Assembly: GCA_949317995.1 (NCBI GenBank)
Contig: OX439047.1
Coordinates: 2,342,501 to 2,406,500, forward strand
From: Acholoe squamosa
Lineage: Eukaryota; Annelida; Polychaeta; Phyllodocida; Polynoidae
DNA length: 64,000 nt
Reading direction: 5' to 3'
Under the pieces are notes generated by a model, which saw nothing but the letters and a program-made list of their open reading frames with translations, did not search any database and was not told the origin of the DNA. A program made the translations under genes and the position numbers. The number at the start of each line of letters is the position of its first letter. Position 1 is the stretch's first letter. This document shows positions 20,401 to 27,851 of the stretch, piece after piece.

Positions 20401-21627
20401 GAGTCTTCTATAAGGAATCTTAAAAGGTTCATTCTCACCAGTGTCAATCGTATGCAGTACTTTATCGGTACGCCCCAATTGTTCACTCGGTGCTGCAAAA
20501 GCTTTACGGTACTTGTACAACAAGTCAGTTAGAGCTTCACGTTGTTCATCACTTTCTACATGGCTTTCGGCTACTAGAGTGTCTAGTTCCGGGCTCCTTT
20601 CGGGTGAGGAAGGGGCTCCGGGTGCCGAAACATGTTTACAGTCTTCTATCAATTCGGATAAGACAACCGATCCAAGGATCGTATCCTTCTGTACATAGAC
20701 AGTCTTGTTACCGGTATTGGATATAGGAACCACCGTCCAAGCAGCGTTAGCTACTAGAACATCAGCGGATTCCAATCCGATACTTGACAACATGGCCATG
20801 TCTGGCTCTACAACTCCAGTTTTTCCTGAAAACTGTCTGTCCGCTCGACATAAGACATCACAGGCTGTGCCTGGTGGTATCTTAACAGTCTGGGCTACAC
20901 TGGCTACACTGCTTACTTGCCTAAGTACACATTGTACTTCGAGATGGTACGGGTCTCTCACTTCCAATATTCCCCTCTGGGAATCTAACCTTGCTCCATA
21001 TAATGCAGCAAAATCCAGACCGAGTATACCATCATCCGCGATGTTCGCCACAGTAGGGGTAAGGATGAAGTCCTTATCTTCCTGTAGACTGAACCTCATA
21101 CATGTTCTACCGAACGTTTGTATCATGCTACCGTCGGCCGTACGAGCATTTCCTTCCGTTGTGAAAGTTTCATGATTCGTAGGCAAAAGATCGTAGAATC
21201 TCTTAGCAATACAGGAGTGGCTAGCACCCGTATCGACAAGAAACTCAGCGGATCTACCACTCACAGATACAACTGCGTACCACCTCCTACCTTTCAAGTA
21301 GGTAGGACTACTTGCATACTTAGCAAGTTCCGTCTTAGCGCCGAGGTCAAATCCACATCCCTTTAAGAATTCGAGACAAGGATGACCCGGGGGGAACTGG
21401 GCACACCCCACCCTGGCCAACTCATTGGCCGCTCCCTCTGGACTGATATCGGGTTTCCCCTCTGTGTTCTTCTGCCGGTTCTTGACACCTGGTGTACTAT
21501 CAGTCTCCCCAGCCTCATGAGTAAGGAACTGATCAGGCTCCTTAGCTTCACTGCTGGGCGAAATCGCTAGAGGATTCTTGCCAGTACCGCAAGCTGCGAT
21601 AGGCTGGCAGTCATGGCAATCACTCAC
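17434..21627 (-). CDS. pol: Element C pol polyprotein (PR-RT-RNaseH-IN)
   Basis: 1397 residues counted from a GTG at 21627, but the frame is continuous with the -1 frame at the gag stop, so it is probably made as Gag-Pol. Protease LVDTGASHSC (Asp about 132); reverse transcriptase with LVYLDDVIVFG near 551; RNase H with LDTDASNESIG near 704; integrase zinc finger H-H-C-C (GHRTSGH ... CPECC) near 946-987; catalytic D-D-E near 1016, 1072 and 1111 (VERFNR); and a GPF-type module (NWDGPF) near 1252. The basic tail GPGRPRK resembles an AT-hook. Domain order RT-RH-IN is that of Ty3/gypsy. All key catalytic motifs are present. Confidence 0.95.
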   Translation of the reverse strand: MSDCHDCQPIAACGTGKNPLAISPSSEAKEPDQFLTHEAGETDSTPGVKNRQKNTEGKPDISPEGAANELARVGCAQFPPGHPCLEFLKGCGFDLGAKTELAKYASSPTYLKGRRWYAVVSVSGRSAEFLVDTGASHSCIAKRFYDLLPTNHETFTTEGNARTADGSMIQTFGRTCMRFSLQEDKDFILTPTVANIADDGILGLDFAALYGARLDSQRGILEVRDPYHLEVQCVLRQVSSVASVAQTVKIPPGTACDVLCRADRQFSGKTGVVEPDMAMLSSIGLESADVLVANAAWTVVPISNTGNKTVYVQKDTILGSVVLSELIEDCKHVSAPGAPSSPERSPELDTLVAESHVESDEQREALTDLLYKYRKAFAAPSEQLGRTDKVLHTIDTGENEPFKIPYRRLPLAKKRVAEEEIAKMLEQDVIIPSTSPWSSPVCMVTKKDGSIRFCIDYRKLNGMTKKNSYPLPRIDETIDSLGGKQWYCSLDLQSGYWQVGMHPKDMEKTAFSSHIGLFQYNVMPFGLCNAPATFEAMMETLLSDLLWKKCLVYLDDVIVFGKTYEECLENLGMVLERIITNGLKLKPKKCDLFKRSINYLGRIISNEGIKADPEKLDAVSNWQAPTNAKEVRSFLGFCSYYRDFIPGYSRVAFPIQSLSHWTPGIRKERFPWGPEQDEAFMKIKDLFAITPVLRYPTENDHFILDTDASNESIGAALSQVQDGVEVPIAFASNTLSKSQRNYCTTKRELLAVVVYTKKFKHFLWGSDFTLRTDHSSLRWLLNFKDAEGMIGRWLAHLSEFGLNHSQIEHRAGAKHLNADALSRIPVRKCANAECTDCGAHNAVLAGVRVPFETHPEHVLNWSLETIRQFQKSDAVTSRLIKFLNQGICPPRPVVSLENREMRRFLAQWAELKVRDGILFRWKNHSNRNKTLQVVIPSAMRRDIMYFCHGHRTSGHFGKKRSLERLTRRYYWPGMSTDLTRWVETCPECCKNKPGPGLGKLPLSQELFGVRFARIAVDIISGIPPTPSGNTCMMVVSDYYTKYTRVFPLPDHKAVTCAMAFVKGWVLHLGVPLMLHSDQGREFESSLWQEMCNCLAICKTRTNPYRPQSDGQVERFNRTLIQVLKSLVNEQMDDWDEQCEFVVHAYNGTVHSSTNCSPNLLVFGEDLIMPADLVFGVIRMNPEAPCQVMFVESLRDNFKQAYERVRDELQKTARWQKVGYDTGLKARFFNLGDRVLRLHQPLANLKLASNWDGPFTITQVISDCTVIIKSQLGKCYKSNVARLRPWRGRDTSTEMYGDGLLEVMEQSRVKQLEVVPTRKRGPGRPRKVADPKRVVPPVVTSGKQGKIQKVSAGAGKNKRKGPSKAKKTLEKALMDTRSIKEASKPLRRSPRLLQTAVT

Positions 21628-21665
21628 TCTGGGGGTAATCCGGTTGCCATTGTGGACACCCCCTC

Positions 21666-21675
21666 TCAGTTTTCC
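21666..21675 (-). promoter_or_regulatory. Putative -1 frameshift site, element C gag/pol
   Basis: On the minus strand GGAAAAC is followed directly by the gag stop TGA. A -1 slip here enters the pol frame with no stop (CTG AGA GGG GGT...). A possible 6-bp stem GGGGGT/ACCCCC follows. The same heptamer precedes the gag stop in A and B. It is not a canonical X-XXY-YYZ site. Confidence 0.5.
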
Positions 21676-24407
21676 TTCTTCACTGAGTCCTCCTTACCCG
21701 GATTGCTCCGGTAACGAGTGTTTCTATAAACTGGCTTATCTGCCTCACACTCGGCAGCATAATGCCCAGTTTCCTGACATCGGAAGCATGTCACAACAGT
21801 CCTATCAGGCTTAGGCCTCCTAAGATTTTCAGTAATCTTCTTTACCAAATTGTTAACCAGGTCCTCTGATAAAGAAGGACCCGTCGTGGGTTTGGTATCG
21901 GGTTGAGTCACAGGAGGTTTAGAAGTGATCACTTTCTCCTTGACGTAACCCGGTTTCTTTCCCCAGTTCCGGTTGTACCGGGGGTTCCCTTGGCCAATGG
22001 CCCCAACGTTTTCATCTTCGTCAGGTTCCCCTGATTCGGATGAATCGGTTTCGGGTATTCCCTCCGGGATTATCATTGCTGACATCCGTTGGGGTACCTT
22101 CCCGGCAAAGATACGGGCCTTTCGATCATAATGATCTAGGGACTGGAACAAATCTGTCAAAGAGGCATCATTCTTCCAAGCTTCACAGGCTACTGTCCTG
22201 TGTTCTTGATTCCGCAATCCTTCAATGAATTGTTTAAACATCTCATCTAGGAAGCATTCATCATCTAGTCTCCATTGAGGTCTGGCTTTATGCAACAGTC
22301 GTTGACATTCTAAGCCGAACACTTTGGCAGACTCCTTGGGCTTCTGTGTTCTTTTAGTGAACGTCAGCCAAGGGTCTTCTCCAACTATATTCCCATATAA
22401 ATATGAAGCAATCTCTATGAGTTCATCATACTTCATATGGGCTGAGAGTCCTGTTATTTGAGAATCTCTCCATTGTTCCACGGCTCCTTTTCCGTCGCCT
22501 TCCTTTAACCAGCATACTAAATAAGGCAGAGCTTCCGCTTTACCCCATCCATTGCAGTTAAAGACATCCGCGCAGCCTTGATACTCCTCCTTCCAAGGGT
22601 TCTTGGCATTAAAGGGGGTAGGTATCTTAGCTACTCTACGAGCCGGATTCGTGGATCCAGTAAGGGTTAAACCCTTACTCCATTCCATGATCTCCGTATC
22701 GTCCAGACCTTGATTGTAACAATCAACACCTAAGTTAGCAATCGCTGCATTAGAATCATGCAGCGCTTGTAACCCTGGAGAAAGAGATACTCGGCGACTG
22801 AGTCTCTTTTTCCTTGGAGGATTCGTACCATAAGTACTTCCAAAGCCTCCGGATGGTGGTCCTCCTCCACCTCCTGATCCCCCTGCTCCGTATGGAGGCA
22901 CCTGTGAAAAGGTGTATCCACTGGTTTGGGGAGCCGGCCCTGGACCATTGGTGGGTTGTGTATTTCCACCAAAGCTAAAGAAACCACTATTGGGATTAGT
23001 GTTTCCTCCTGTTCCATACGACTGATTTCCATTATTGAAACCAGTCCCACTGGCAGAGGGTCTGCTCCTGGAACGATCGCTTGAGGGTCCGGATCCTTGA
23101 TCACATCCGGATTGCCCCCCAGCTGTACTGGAACCTCCGGGTGCTCGTCCGGTTGTTCCTCCGGACGTGTTCCGGGTGTTACCATTGGACGGATTCGTTC
23201 CTGTTTGGGACTGATTCCATCCATACTGGGCATACGGGCCATTAGGTCCCCCTAAAGGTGACTGTTGTGGCCATCCGCCGTCAAAGGTGGAGCTTCCTGC
23301 CGAGCGGCTTTGTTTAGCTCCACTCGCAGAATTATCCCCTTTATTTCCCGTACCTAGACCAAGAGGTATAGAGGTATTATCTGTAAATCTAACCTGATGA
23401 CTCTTTACTCCTTCATAACGAGGTACAGTTGTCTCTGTTACCCCGTCATTGCCCCTCAAAGAGAACATCTGGTTACTTGTCGTGTTTAGGGCAATTCCTG
23501 AAACAGTGAAGTCTGATTCAAGAGTGCCTACTGCACGACCAGTATCTTCTAGATACTTTGACATCTGGATAGCTTTAGCCTCCAGTTCGGAATAATCATC
23601 CATCATTTTAGTCTGTTTAACAGCCAAATCTGTGGATTCGCGTATCAATTGATCTTTGAGTTTTTCATGCTCATCGGTCTGTTTTTGGTACGTTTCCCGA
23701 GCATCTTTGAAGGCTGATTCTATTTTCTTCAGCTCTTCTTGATACTTGCCGTAGGCCGATTGAGTTGAATTTAACTCTTGTTTAGTTCTATTCAACTCAT
23801 CATACGAGGCTCTGTATTCCAGATCCGCCGTATATAGTGCATCACGATACTGTTCGTGCTGGAGTTGAAAATCTTGCTTTTCTTTCTCCATCTGATCCAA
23901 CAACAATTGTTGTTGGCGTCTACAACTCTGATCGTAATCGAGACGTTCCGATATCAACTGTTTGTTTTCAGTCAGAATCTTGTCTCGGGTTCCGGTCAGT
24001 GTAATAAGATCCTTCTGGATCTTCTCGTATTCAGCTCTCATGTCTTCAAGCTCGTCCATTTTGTTCTTTTCGAATCCACATTTTTGGTGTTTAATTCGAG
24101 AACTGTATGGAGTTTCAAACATACCTGCACTAGGCTTTGGTACCTCAAATGGTAATTTACCAGATTGAGCAGTACTTTTATGCATTGGTGCAGGTTTCGA
24201 AGTACCTCCTGGCATGAATAAGGAGTCTCCAAATTCATCCAGTTCATGATGTAAGTTTCTTCTTACATCTTCTAACCCATCAGGGTAGTGTTCTAGTGGA
24301 TCCCTCCACTCCGTACCTTGGGGTGGTGACTTGATTTCACCATCCTCCATCGGGGAGTCTAGCTCACGATTTGAGCCATTTCCCCTAACTGGGCTCAGCT
24401 CAGTCAT
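21666..24407 (-). CDS. gag: Element C gag
   Basis: 913 residues from ATG 24407. Order: short charged N-terminus; long coiled coil (about residues 60-290, heptad-like E/K/Q/L); Gly/Ser/Asn-rich flexible region to about 560; a capsid-like helical region (WKEEYQGCADVF, LPYLVCWLKEG, QWRDS) of the retrotransposon gag type; and one CCHC zinc knuckle CFRCQETGHYAAEC near 869-882, followed by a short basic tail. It would assemble the particle and bind RNA. It is large for a Ty3 gag because of the coiled coil and the glycine-rich insert. Confidence 0.93.
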   Translation of the reverse strand: MTELSPVRGNGSNRELDSPMEDGEIKSPPQGTEWRDPLEHYPDGLEDVRRNLHHELDEFGDSLFMPGGTSKPAPMHKSTAQSGKLPFEVPKPSAGMFETPYSSRIKHQKCGFEKNKMDELEDMRAEYEKIQKDLITLTGTRDKILTENKQLISERLDYDQSCRRQQQLLLDQMEKEKQDFQLQHEQYRDALYTADLEYRASYDELNRTKQELNSTQSAYGKYQEELKKIESAFKDARETYQKQTDEHEKLKDQLIRESTDLAVKQTKMMDDYSELEAKAIQMSKYLEDTGRAVGTLESDFTVSGIALNTTSNQMFSLRGNDGVTETTVPRYEGVKSHQVRFTDNTSIPLGLGTGNKGDNSASGAKQSRSAGSSTFDGGWPQQSPLGGPNGPYAQYGWNQSQTGTNPSNGNTRNTSGGTTGRAPGGSSTAGGQSGCDQGSGPSSDRSRSRPSASGTGFNNGNQSYGTGGNTNPNSGFFSFGGNTQPTNGPGPAPQTSGYTFSQVPPYGAGGSGGGGGPPSGGFGSTYGTNPPRKKRLSRRVSLSPGLQALHDSNAAIANLGVDCYNQGLDDTEIMEWSKGLTLTGSTNPARRVAKIPTPFNAKNPWKEEYQGCADVFNCNGWGKAEALPYLVCWLKEGDGKGAVEQWRDSQITGLSAHMKYDELIEIASYLYGNIVGEDPWLTFTKRTQKPKESAKVFGLECQRLLHKARPQWRLDDECFLDEMFKQFIEGLRNQEHRTVACEAWKNDASLTDLFQSLDHYDRKARIFAGKVPQRMSAMIIPEGIPETDSSESGEPDEDENVGAIGQGNPRYNRNWGKKPGYVKEKVITSKPPVTQPDTKPTTGPSLSEDLVNNLVKKITENLRRPKPDRTVVTCFRCQETGHYAAECEADKPVYRNTRYRSNPGKEDSVKKEN

Positions 24408-24437
24408 TTCTGACTGCGCTTACCCGAAGACCAACTG

Positions 24438-24449
24438 GTCACGGCACCA
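24438..24449 (-). other. Primer-binding site of element C
   Basis: TGGTGCCGTGAC starts one base after the 5' LTR on the minus strand. It matches the 3' end expected of animal tRNA-His (GTCACGGCA-CCA) over 12 bases, a different primer from that of the miniature element and of A/B. Confidence 0.7.
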
Positions 24450-24450
24450 G

Positions 24451-24869
24451 TGTAGTGGTTCGTCTCGTTAAGTTAGATTAAATCATAACGAAGAGAGAGA
24501 AAAGTTTCCGGGTAGGCAACCGAGCTTTTATTTCAGAGCTTGCGTTACATACGATCACAGCCTCAGAGGACTACATGCTGCTAGTGCATTCGGTTACCCT
24601 TTCGGGTAACAACCTGGTTGAGCAGTGGGTAAACCACTACTGAGGAACCTAGGGCTAGGACCAGCCTTATATAGGGGAAAAGCCCGCGAAAACTCAGACC
24701 GGCCACGTGACGTGTGGCGGACGAGTGGTAGGCCCCCTGGTGTAGTGGATACGAACCCAGAGGCAGGTGCTGCCACCTGCCATCCGGATTCCCCCACCAC
24801 ACCCGAAGGACCTAGGTCTGAGTCTCACGGGTGCATGAACGTTAAAGTGTAAAATACCATACCCCTACA
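24451..24869 (-). repeat. Element C 5' LTR
   Basis: 419 bp, identical to 11473-11891. The identity extends three bases past the U3 end (CTG at 24870-24872), matching polypurine-side bases. Confidence 0.95.
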
Positions 24870-24875
24870 CTGGAG

Positions 24876-25096
24876 TGTAGGGGCAGTAATTCCCTGTACT
24901 CGGTGGCAGACCCCCAGGGGCGGGTCTCCGGGTAATCACTGCCCCCCTAGTGTGTATCATACCGATCCAGGTGTGGATGGAAGGTGGAAATGTCAGGCCA
25001 GGGGAAGTAGCTCAGAGGAAGAGCAGCCGCTTCGAAGTTGGAGGGCCCCGGGTTCGAGTCCCGGTTTCTCCAAGAACATTTTCACCGACCTCTACA
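24876..25096 (+). repeat. Miniature element 5' LTR
   Basis: 221 bp. The first ~75 bases can fold into a long imperfect hairpin (TAGGGGCAGT near the start against ACTGCCCCCCTA near 24944-24955, with an inner AGACCC/GGGTCT stem). The tRNA-like gene occupies 25001-25072, and 24 bases follow it to the LTR end. Confidence 0.9.
25001..25072 (+). tRNA. tRNA-like gene in the 5' LTR of the miniature element
   Basis: 72 nt with cloverleaf parts: acceptor GGGGAAG/TTTCTCC (two G-T pairs), TA, D stem GCTC/GAGC, T stem CCGGG/CCCGG with loop TTCGAGT, and discriminator A; CCA is not encoded. A box TAGCTCAGAGG at 25008-25018 and B box GGTTCGAGTCC at 25051-25061 match the Pol III consensus, and TTTT follows at 25079-25082. 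The anticodon arm is poor: GCCGC against TTGGA gives only about three pairs around loop TTCGAAG (formal anticodon CGA). Acceptor and T arms resemble animal tRNA-Ala. It thus looks kept for transcription and for its 3' end, not for decoding. Confidence 0.75.
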
Positions 25097-25097
25097 G

Positions 25098-25113
25098 TGG
25101 TGGAGAAACCGAG
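25098..25113 (+). other. Primer-binding site complementary to the element's own tRNA-like RNA
   Basis: TGGTGGAGAAACCGAG begins one base after the 5' LTR. With CCA added to the tRNA-like RNA of the LTR (…CCCGGTTTCTCCA), 14 consecutive bases pair and 15 of 16 overall. This includes TGG pairing with the added CCA, as in normal retroelement priming. Confidence 0.85.
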
Positions 25114-25351
25114 CATCCTAACACAATCACAGATTGAAGATATGTGTGCCTGCTCATGTCTTAACACAATCATGGATTGAGGACTCGGGAACTGGGCCGA
25201 TATGATACAGATGACGCTTCGACCAATCTGGTAATTGTACCGGTACATCCACTGGGAAGTCAGGAGTGCCCTAACACTGCTTGATAAAGCCTCAATTTCC
25301 AGGTAACTGGTTTGAGGGGGAATGCCGGGTGCTGGTGGATGGTGGTTGAAG
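25114..25351 (+). other. Noncoding interior of the miniature element
   Basis: No open frame of note. A short imperfect direct repeat (AACACAATCA.AGATTGA-like) occurs at 25120-25177. Packaging or dimer signals may lie here but cannot be identified by eye. Confidence 0.5.
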
Positions 25352-25365
25352 CTGATGGGGAGGAG
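25352..25365 (+). other. Polypurine tract of the miniature element
   Basis: GATGGGGAGGAG directly precedes the 3' LTR at 25366. The last four bases GGAG also precede the 5' LTR at 24872-24875. Confidence 0.7.
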
Positions 25366-25586
25366 TGTAGGGGCAGTAATTCCCTGTACTCGGTGGCAGA
25401 CCCCCAGGGGCGGGTCTCCGGGTAATCACTGCCCCCCTAGTGTGTATCATACCGATCCAGGTGTGGATGGAAGGTGGAAATGTCAGGCCAGGGGAAGTAG
25501 CTCAGAGGAAGAGCAGCCGCTTCGAAGTTGGAGGGCCCCGGGTTCGAGTCCCGGTTTCTCCAAGAACATTTTCACCGACCTCTACA
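25366..25586 (+). repeat. Miniature element 3' LTR
   Basis: 221 bp, identical to the 5' LTR. Its U5 end (CTACA, 25586) is the right border of the whole C/miniature composite. Confidence 0.9.
25491..25562 (+). tRNA. tRNA-like gene in the 3' LTR of the miniature element
   Basis: Identical second copy of the 72-nt tRNA-like gene, with the same A and B boxes and TTTT at 25569-25572. Each full-length insertion therefore delivers two copies. Confidence 0.75.
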
Positions 25587-27063
25587 CACCTATGATTGAG
25601 TAGGACTGGGCTTTTCGAGTTTCAGACGTTTTACCATGGCAGTTGATAAAGTAATGGGGTTCATTAGTAGTGACCAGATACTCATCTTCAGGAATGGAAA
25701 TAGCATGGGTGGTAGGTGCTTGCAGTGGTGAAACTGTAAACTTGCAATGTTCCTTAATCTGTTGAGCCTGGTTAGTAAAAATGGCTACAGGGCATGTAGG
25801 CCTGTGTTTATAGATCCTACCATTTACATCTCTGCATACCTTTACTGTAGTACCTTCACATGCCTGCATATCTGCTGAGTCCAATTCGATGAATAATGAT
25901 TCGTCGTAAGATACTGCTAGAAGCTCAGTTGTGGTTTGCAACTTGGTGACTCCTCTGGTGGGGGTCCCCTGTGTGTCTATAGGCATGGGTGATGTAATCA
26001 TTTGGTACAGTTTGAAGGTTGAGGTGGTAGATTGTATTATAATGTCCAGATGAATATATATATGGTGAGCTGAGTAAGTGTATGAGGTCAGCTTCTGTGA
26101 ATAATAGAAATCTAAGTCATTAATTGCGACTTGTGCTCCAGGGTGTGTAATCCTAAGTTTGTTATTAATGTCAATTAAGTATCTAGCAAGGTCTGAGGGT
26201 GGTACTATATCAGGGGTTAGGATCCCTGATGATAGCATCCTCAGGGCTGCATTTGTCCTTTGCAGTGATTGAACTGTATTCATTCTCGCTGCTATGATAA
26301 TTAATGCATCATTTAATACTTGCATTTTTTCCCTTTGAGTTTTCTCGTGCCTTGAATATGAGTCAAGTGACCTGGACATGTTAGAGGCCCACAGGTTGAC
26401 GGTGTCACCTATGGTGTTGATTGTGCTGTCCAGTACCTTCTTATCTTGGATGTATGCTTTAACAAACTTATCTTGTCTGTCTGTGATCTTTTCAATGAGA
26501 CTAGCTGCTTCCTGATCTTGTTTAGCAAATTTTCTTAGTATTTCATCTATGTTCTTGAGCTGTCCCATTACTTGGTTTACATCTTCTACTGTGGCTAGAC
26601 CTAGCACACCGCGAAACAGGGGTGCTAGAAAACCCAGTATGGCCTCTCTTTTGGCCTTGTCCAATGTGTTTATGGGGTTGGATAGGAACAATTTGATGGA
26701 GGCTAATGTTTCATTTATCTCCTTGTCTGCAATTTCCAGCAAGGTGTCAAGCTCTTTGGCTTGTTGGATAATTTGACCAGAGGTATGATCTTGTAGAGTA
26801 GGAGTGGTCAAATGGAGTATTCTATCCCTTATGGATCCTTGGGTAACGGGTGCCCGAGGTATCTTGTAGGGGATAGCTAACAATAGTGTTGTGGTTGTAT
26901 GTCCATTGACCAATGGTTGAGGGCTAGGTTTGAATACTACTCCTATGTTTTGTCTCACCACAGGTGTATAACCTGCAGTAAGTGGTTCTATAGTATATAA
27001 TAACAGCATAGTTAGCAGTATGGGTGAAACTCTCAGTCTCCCCATGGTGCTTGTGTAAAGCAA
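25587..27063 (-). pseudogene. env: Element A env-like gene, N-terminal part (severed)
   Basis: About 492 residues. A hydrophobic signal-peptide-like start (second Met, MGRLRVSPILLTMLLLY) is followed by an ectodomain with a short Arg-Gly-Val-Leu-Gly segment near residue 165, helical heptad-like stretches, and a Cys-containing region. The order and the phrase LLAVSYDESLFIEL resemble errantivirus env/baculovirus F-type fusion proteins; this is family-level inference. The frame ends at CACC (25587-25590), where the composite inserted. The remainder is at 10303-11472. Confidence 0.8.
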
Positions 27064-27851
27064 GTTTGCTGTTTAAAGTCTTGTCAAATTTGTAGTGATT
27101 TGGTGCTGGTAAAGTCTAAGTGTATGGTGTAACACTTTAAATGAAGTGGTTCAAACTGTACCTTTGCAAGATTGAGCTGTCTTGGCAATATGTCCGGTGA
27201 GTCTATAGAGATTGACCAGTAAATGGTAAGGTCAGGTTGAAGGTGAAGTAGGTGTCCTAGTGGAGAAGTGGGCTGGCTAATTCCCAAGTGGGGTCCTGTA
27301 GACTTGTGTTCCAGACTGCAGCTGGATGAAGACTGATGGTGGGCTATGGTCCACAGTGCTTCTTATGTAGCCTACCCTACCCACATCCATTGTGGGCCTG
27401 GTATTGTTTCTCTGGAGCAGGTGCACCTAATCTCCAGTGTCTGCTACTGTGGGGGTCTATTGTGTAATCTGTGTACTGGTAATTAGCTCCTCCTGTCATC
27501 CAGGACAGCCATTCATGACTGTCTAGACAGTTGTCTGAGGGTAGCTTATAAGGTCAATTGATCTCTATAGACTGCTGTGTTGGCATAGCGCGCTCTTTCA
27601 TGTGGGGATTAGGCTTTAGACACTCCATTGTGTTACCCTTACTCTTCTTAGACTTCATGTCTGCTTTACTTGGGGGGTCCCAGTCTTTGACCCTTTCAGA
27701 GGCAATAACCTACTGATATATTTACAAATTTGATTGGCTTTATATACCTATAAGTAATTCATTATCAGTCACACATGTCTTATGTGTGGATGAAGAGAAT
27801 TTGTAATACATTTTGAAAATCTTATGTTCTTTTGGTATCTCACTCTTGTTT
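27064..27851 (-). other. Element A pol-env spacer
   Basis: About 790 bp with no supported gene, conserved in B (42686-43495). Env is presumably made from a spliced RNA, as in other env-bearing Ty3/gypsy elements; I could not fix the acceptor. Confidence 0.5.

Larger units (their letters stand above)
11473..24869 (-). mobile_element. Element C: Ty3/gypsy retrotransposon with a third large ORF
   Basis: 13.4 kb in minus orientation: 5' LTR 24451-24869, tRNA-His-like PBS, gag, pol by -1 frameshift, a 1225-codon third ORF, polypurine tract and 3' LTR 11473-11891. The two LTRs are identical over 419 bp as read, so this is the youngest layer with the miniature element. All three ORFs are open, so it may be active. 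It has no target duplication of its own: its left end abuts A env at CACC, while its right end is joined through CTGGAG to the miniature element, whose far end abuts the second CACC. Confidence 0.92.
24876..25586 (+). mobile_element. Miniature LTR retrotransposon (TRIM-like) with tRNA genes in its LTRs
   Basis: 711 bp: two identical 221-bp LTRs (24876-25096 and 25366-25586), starting TGTAGGGG and ending CTCTACA, around a 269-bp noncoding interior that has a PBS at its left end and a polypurine stretch at its right end. It encodes no protein, so it needs enzymes in trans. Its LTR termini (TGTAGGGG ... CTACA) equal those of element C, which suggests recognition by the same integrase. The right flank is A env at CACC (25587-25590); the left flank is CTGGAG and then the U3 end of C. 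Size and layout fit the TRIM class, but an embedded tRNA gene in the LTR is not a normal TRIM feature; the plant TRIM Cassandra, with 5S rRNA sequence in its LTR, is the closest parallel I know. Confidence 0.88.

Noticed and set aside
24870..24875. Simple insertion of C next to the miniature element with its own duplication
   Set aside because: No repeat of CACC or of CTGG/GGAG is found on the other side of C; the bases are better explained as polypurine-side remnants of each element.
24876..25586. Reading the two tRNA-like copies as two SINEs
   Set aside because: No poly-A or LINE-type tails; identical 221-bp direct repeats with TG...CA ends, a PBS and a polypurine tract fit an LTR element better.
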